From assembly GCF_042656585.1 (NCBI RefSeq), contig NZ_JBHSPG010000004.1: a stretch of 64,000 nt of DNA; one strand, written 5' to 3'. Shown here one piece after another: positions 61,401-64,000 of the stretch. Position 1 is the stretch's first letter; each line of letters opens with the position of its first letter. Under the pieces are notes generated by a model. The model was given only the letters and a program-made list of their open reading frames with translations. It made no database searches and was not told where the DNA came from. The translations under genes and the position numbers were made by a program. This DNA comes from Thalassorhabdus alkalitolerans. GTDB taxonomy: Bacteria > Bacillota > Bacilli > Bacillales > Marinococcaceae.

Positions 61401-62006
61401 ATGAATGATTATTTTCCTCATGTCATTAATAGTGCGGTCATTAACGGCTCAACCAAAAAAGAGCTGAGAAACCAGCTCGACGGGGCCATTTATGAATTTG
61501 AAGGATTTATAGAACAATTCCTTAGGCAGGAAATAGAAGCTTCCTTGATCCGATTGGAACAAAAGCTTAGAAGAGAAGGAGAAGAGGGAATTTCTGAATG
61601 GATGAAACAATGGAGAAAAGAGCTCCCATTTTTATCAGTCAGTGATAAGGAATGGAATGAGCAGTCCATTTCCCTGGAGCACCCTTCCTATTTAGCCTTG
61701 GACCGTGAGAAATATGCTCCTTACGTGAAATCCAAAAAGGACTTCTTTGAGAACCAGGAAATTAAACGCCTCAAAGAATCGTTAATTGAGGATGGAAAGG
61801 AAGGAGCAGCTTCAAAACTGGCTACCGTAGAAGCAAAAGTAAAAGAAGAATTAATTGATAGGGTAGCTCAGTGGGAGAAGAATGGACAAAATCGTTTAAA
61901 AGAAAGCCTGCATCAGGAAAAAGAAAGACTTACTTGGATGATGGATACTTCCATGAAACCTGCCCTTGAAGCTGAGAAGGAAAAACTGACATCTATTTTT
62001 AGATGA
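58422..62006 (+). CDS. dynA: Two-headed bacterial dynamin DynA
   Basis: A 1194-residue membrane-remodelling GTPase (DynA/YpbR, 1193 residues in B. subtilis) that in that species protects and fuses membranes, for example under phage or pore stress. Two dynamin heads are fused in one chain: head 1 with GHFSAGKS (44-51), DTPG (135-138) and NQID (193-196); head 2 with GAFSAGKS (about 624-631) and DTPG near 778. Each is followed by long helical stalks. Start ATG at 58422; the AAGGA site is 15 nt away and weak. A TATAGT box at 58389-58394 may be the -10. It lies between ypoC and ponA. Confidence 0.95.
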   Translation: MTITKTDLIHHLEQELPFRKDNQARLEQLKEKQNNETFDVAFCGHFSAGKSTILNHILGAEVLPTSPIPTSANIITIKQGPLGLEAETPDSSAERWEGEIPWGDVRKWGMDGAAIKQITITAPLSFLGENVRLLDTPGVDSTDPTHQQVTAEQLYTTDVIVYVTDYNHVQSETNLHFLRQLTSEQKPIFLVINQIDKHDEKELSLHAYENSIKTMLDRWNIHPVSIYYTSMKDLDHPANQIEVFNREMKALLYRGEEILSESLSRLAAGTAEALKSRIEEEIEEAKEEWEARLEENDIDPELIRKQESREHRLKTLDGEKKQAIKKLYDDRNSLFENVTLFPYSTTEKARNWLESQDPQFKVGVFFSKKKTEEERNQRLQALTEELNEKINTQLLFHIKNLLSNASREYLPDQAYYERQLEELEITVDQQWFAPYVTTQQMDRQFVYTFTKQITSDIVRTVKQKTDELFSLYEQGISKAYEREKEEIEGLVQQSASLDYEKQAWEEVQQGFENEIETVNEWLRRHNPASSLENKLKDLLQRGAPDAVNNIFSEVTMPDEGVIDQEEEETSFTSRIQEDLSWMVEPVSTYVSEYRDRSFLSSERRQLENFLTRYENQTFVISLFGAFSAGKSSFGNALLGDTVLPVSPHPTTATVNRVRKPDKEHSHGTVKVFVKSEEFLNNEIKKVARELEEDVQLKTLRSWDRSEKNITSTWKRTNIQYLKTLKRALEQSPWKLGEELTMPLPELHDLVAKEEKACLLQEVIVYYDCEWTKRGVELVDTPGVNSIHGRHTNVAFEQMRVSDAIFYLTYYNHAFSKADQYFLQQMGKVNETFEQDKLYFIINASDLANSPQELNGVKNHVKEQLKVNGLKEPRLFALSSKKGLEAKQKKEVLDQSSFGVFEDHFREHTIEELKHLNLLSIKGKAEEILNKIDDTLSGMAGDKEEKERQLARQTATIQRLGKEAENFSLQKGKGEVLRESEQQFAYLKERTAFVMNDYFPHVINSAVINGSTKKELRNQLDGAIYEFEGFIEQFLRQEIEASLIRLEQKLRREGEEGISEWMKQWRKELPFLSVSDKEWNEQSISLEHPSYLALDREKYAPYVKSKKDFFENQEIKRLKESLIEDGKEGAASKLATVEAKVKEELIDRVAQWEKNGQNRLKESLHQEKERLTWMMDTSMKPALEAEKEKLTSIFR

Positions 62007-62093
62007 TTATTATAAAAGGGTATGGTTGCCTGCCACAGCATCTTCCTTCTGAAAGGATAACTGATGAAAAAGGAAAAGTAAGGGGAAAAATAA

Positions 62094-62150
62094 ATGAAGT
62101 ATGCAGTGAAGGGTAATCTTGTGAACGTCCACAACCCGAAAACACTATAA
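62094..62150 (+). CDS. Possible 18-residue small protein
   Basis: ATG at 62094 after AAGGGGAAA opens an 18-codon frame (starts MKYAVKGNLV, ends HNPKTL) closed by TAA at 62148, and a terminator follows 18 nt later. The spacing looks like a real mini-gene but it may be chance. It would be a basic, soluble peptide. No similarity is recognised. Confidence 0.3.
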   Translation: MKYAVKGNLVNVHNPKTL

Positions 62151-62167
62151 ACCGTATTATCATCAAC

Positions 62168-62205
62168 AAAAAGAGGATCCAGTTATTGGATCCTCTTTTT
62201 GTTTT
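62168..62205. terminator. Bidirectional terminator between dynA and ponA
   Basis: AAAAAGAGGATCC (62168-62180) pairs with GGATCCTCTTTTT (62188-62200), 13 perfect pairs around a 7-nt loop, usable from both sides. Confidence 0.95.
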
Positions 62206-62240
62206 ATAAGACTGTTTAGTTCCAGTCTCACTTTTTAATC

Positions 62241-64000
62241 TTAGTCTTCTTCTCCATTGCCGTTCTCATCGCCGTTACTTTCTGCCGATTGGTCATTACT
62301 GTTTTCTTCAGCAGGTGGAGCAGGTTCCGGCTCAGGTTGTGGCTCAGGCTGTGGTTCTGGAGTTGTTTCTGCATTATTGTTGTTGCCATTATTTTCTTCA
62401 GCAGGTGGAGCTGGTGTTTCTTCTGGAGGTCCATTGTCGCCGTTATTCCCGCCACCTTCAGGAGCACCGTTTTCTTCCTCCTGATCTTGAGGCTGCTCTT
62501 CTTGAGGCTGCTCTTCCTGAGGCTGCTCCTCTTCCTGTGGCTGTTCTTCTTGAGGCTGCTCTTCCTCCGGCTGTTCCTCTTCTTGAGGCTCCTCATCTGT
62601 TTCTTCTTCTTCCGGCTCCTCTTCTTCTATAGCCTCTTCATCAGGAACAGTTACACTTACATTGTTTGGATCACTTCGTTCCCCGTTTTCAACGGCTATA
62701 ACCTGGAATTCGTGAGTAGTGCCTTTTTCAGGTGCATTTAGGATATATTGCATTTCTCCTTGTGTAGCTACTGTATTGAGAGATCCACCAGTACCATGAC
62801 TCACTTCAAAAGAAGCGCCGCTTCCATCGTAACTCCAGGTCACAATAATTTGGTCATTCTCTTGATTGTAGGAAGCCGATAAACCGGAAACTGATGTGAG
62901 AGTTTCTGTCTCCTCATCTTCTTCCTCATCTTCTTCCTCTTCCTCAATAAATTCTTGTGAGACGCTGTCAGGTTCTGTCCCTCTGACAAACAGTTCCTCA
63001 GTTATTTCAGACTGGGGAGTTTGAGGGCTTGGGAGCTTTCCTGTGCCTTTTTCCACATCTACTCTTACAACTGATTCCGGTTGTTCAAAGTCAGGAGTTT
63101 CAATACCATCAGAAACTTCATTCATAACAAGTTCAAAGATTTGTTTAGCGATTCGTCGCTCCGGTCCTTCACTTAGATAGCCTGCATCCCGGCCGCCGCT
63201 GAATCCTGTCCACACGGAAGCTGTATAGCGGGACGTGTACCCTGTAAACCACGTATCAGGCACACCGCCGGAAGGGATATTATATTGCTGTCTTTCATCA
63301 GCCGTAAAGTTTGTTGTTCCTGTTTTACCGGCCACAGGCAGGTTAGGAAGGCTGATGTCTCTTGCTGTACCATACGATTCATCAAGCACACCTTTAAGCA
63401 TATCCGTTATCATATAGGCCGTATAATCACTCATAGCTTCGCTGGCTTCCGGACGAAGATCGATTTCTCTGCCGTCAGGGAAGACGATCTTTCTTACTGC
63501 AAAAGGATCAATAAACTCTCCGCCGTTACCAAAGGCTGCGTATGCACCAGCCATTTCTTTACTGGAGACACCTTCTGCTACTCCTCCAAGAGCGTACGCT
63601 TCATGAATTTCTTCAAAAGGCATTCCTAAATTGGCGGCAAATTCCTGAGCCTCATCCAGTCCAACTTCCTGCAGAGCTTTTACAGCTGGAATATTTAAAG
63701 ACCGGACCAAAGCTTCTCTCATGCTTATGTTGCCCATATAGTTTCTTGAGTAGTTCCTGATCTCCGTACCATCTGAATAGGAGTGTGGTTCATCGGGAAT
63801 AATATGGCCGGTGGACCACTGCAGGTTTTCAATGGCAGGACCATAATCCAACACTGGTTTAATGGTAGAACCAGGCTGGGCCTCTGAACGTGTAGCATAG
63901 TTCCATCCGCGAGCAACCTCACCGCCGTGATGGTTGCCAACCATTGCTTTAATTTCACCTGTTTGAGTATCAAGCAGGGTGAAACCGACCTGGAAATGCT
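62241..64000 (-). CDS. ponA: Penicillin-binding protein 1A/1B, C-terminal part (cut by window edge)
   Basis: The last 586 residues of a class A penicillin-binding protein that polymerises and cross-links peptidoglycan. The frame runs in from beyond the window through a TGEIKAMVG segment, so the ATG at 63944 is not the start. Transpeptidase motifs: STIK (Ser codon at 63869-63867), SLN as SxN, and KTGT. A fibronectin-III-like domain (about 62625-62890) is followed by an extracellular tail (62241-62624) of Glu/Pro/Gln and then Asn/Gly/Pro/Glu. B. subtilis PonA also has FN3 and a low-complexity tail, but this one is far more acidic. The glycosyltransferase domain lies outside. Confidence 0.95.
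   Translation of the reverse strand, partial: HFQVGFTLLDTQTGEIKAMVGNHHGGEVARGWNYATRSEAQPGSTIKPVLDYGPAIENLQWSTGHIIPDEPHSYSDGTEIRNYSRNYMGNISMREALVRSLNIPAVKALQEVGLDEAQEFAANLGMPFEEIHEAYALGGVAEGVSSKEMAGAYAAFGNGGEFIDPFAVRKIVFPDGREIDLRPEASEAMSDYTAYMITDMLKGVLDESYGTARDISLPNLPVAGKTGTTNFTADERQQYNIPSGGVPDTWFTGYTSRYTASVWTGFSGGRDAGYLSEGPERRIAKQIFELVMNEVSDGIETPDFEQPESVVRVDVEKGTGKLPSPQTPQSEITEELFVRGTEPDSVSQEFIEEEEEDEEEDEETETLTSVSGLSASYNQENDQIIVTWSYDGSGASFEVSHGTGGSLNTVATQGEMQYILNAPEKGTTHEFQVIAVENGERSDPNNVSVTVPDEEAIEEEEPEEEETDEEPQEEEQPEEEQPQEEQPQEEEQPQEEQPQEEQPQDQEEENGAPEGGGNNGDNGPPEETPAPPAEENNGNNNNAETTPEPQPEPQPEPEPAPPAEENSNDQSAESNGDENGNGEED
62482..62594 (-). repeat. Degenerate 15-nt tandem repeat in the ponA tail
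   Basis: Copies of a unit reading TTGAGGCTGCTCTTC on the + strand encode five-residue EEQPQ repeats on the minus strand. In-frame gain or loss of units would change tail length without harming the enzyme. Confidence 0.75.

Noticed and set aside
62289..62741. A 150-codon open frame on the + strand opposite the ponA tail
   Set aside because: It is the mirror of the low-complexity ponA repeat, with no ribosome binding site and an unnatural Phe/Leu-rich composition. ponA has clear motifs on the other strand.
1..64000. tRNA, rRNA, CRISPR array, prophage or insertion sequence
   Set aside because: No cloverleaf-like segment, no rRNA sequence, no regular spaced repeats and no transposase or phage gene were found by eye; gene spacing is tight and gene order conserved.

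Overview
The window is one continuous stretch of chromosome from a low-GC, spore-forming member of the Bacillaceae. Gene order follows the Bacillus subtilis cmk-to-ponA region almost gene for gene, and sporulation genes (spoIVA, a spoVIF-like gene, ypjB) are present. Acidic extensions on QcrC and PonA and generally Glu/Asp-rich proteins suggest a halotolerant or halophilic genus of the Halobacillus/Virgibacillus type. The genus is an inference. No rRNA, tRNA, CRISPR array, insertion sequence or prophage was seen. All genes are on the + strand except ypjC and the truncated ponA at the right edge.

Layout. 1-6.7 kb: plsC tail, ypfD (S1 protein), fni, yphA, der, plsY, gpsA (phospholipid precursors and ribosome assembly). 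6.7-10 kb: sporulation and envelope genes (spoVIF-like, yphE, yphF lipoprotein, spoIVA). 10.1-11 kb: folE and mtrB (TRAP). 11.2-16.1 kb: a menaquinone operon in which hepS-menG and hepT flank a UbiA-type prenyltransferase, a UbiX-type protein and MqnA. 16.3-17.8 kb: ndk and cheR. 18.0-30.5 kb: the aromatic supraoperon aroC-aroB-aroH-trpEDCFBA-hisC-tyrA-aroA with a TRAP-type trp leader. 30.9-40.2 kb: ypiA, ypiB, ypiF, qcrABC, ypjA, ypjB, a zinc protease, ypjC, ypjD (MazG), dapB. 40.2-47 kb: mgsA, bshB1, bshA (bacillithiol), cca, birA, panBCD. 47.3-58.3 kb: dinG, a degenerate metallo-beta-lactamase lipoprotein, mtaD, ypmA, ypmB, aspB, asnS, dnaD, nth, ypoC. 58.4-64 kb: a two-GTPase dynamin and the 3' part of ponA.

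How the genes work together. Chorismate made by the aro genes feeds tryptophan (trp), tyrosine/phenylalanine (aroH, tyrA, hisC) and, through MqnA, menaquinone. Menaquinone carries electrons to the QcrABC complex. TRAP, encoded at 10.77 kb, very probably controls the trp leader at 20.66-20.89 kb, where eleven G/TAG triplets, a terminator and a hairpin covering the trpE ribosome binding site can be read.

Main points for a second look: (1) a spoVIF-like gene whose ribosome binding site is paired in read-through mRNA but would be free in mRNA from an internal SigK-like promoter; (2) a structured leader with two similar bulged-A hairpins and a terminator before panB; (3) a roughly 93-nt independent small RNA candidate between aroA and ypiA; (4) the futalosine-type genes in the heptaprenyl/menaquinone operon, with a possible link to mtaD; (5) a lipoprotein with a dead ComEC-like metallo-beta-lactamase site; (6) the absence of hbs between spoIVA and folE; (7) a Gly-to-Ala change in the HxGH motif of PanC.
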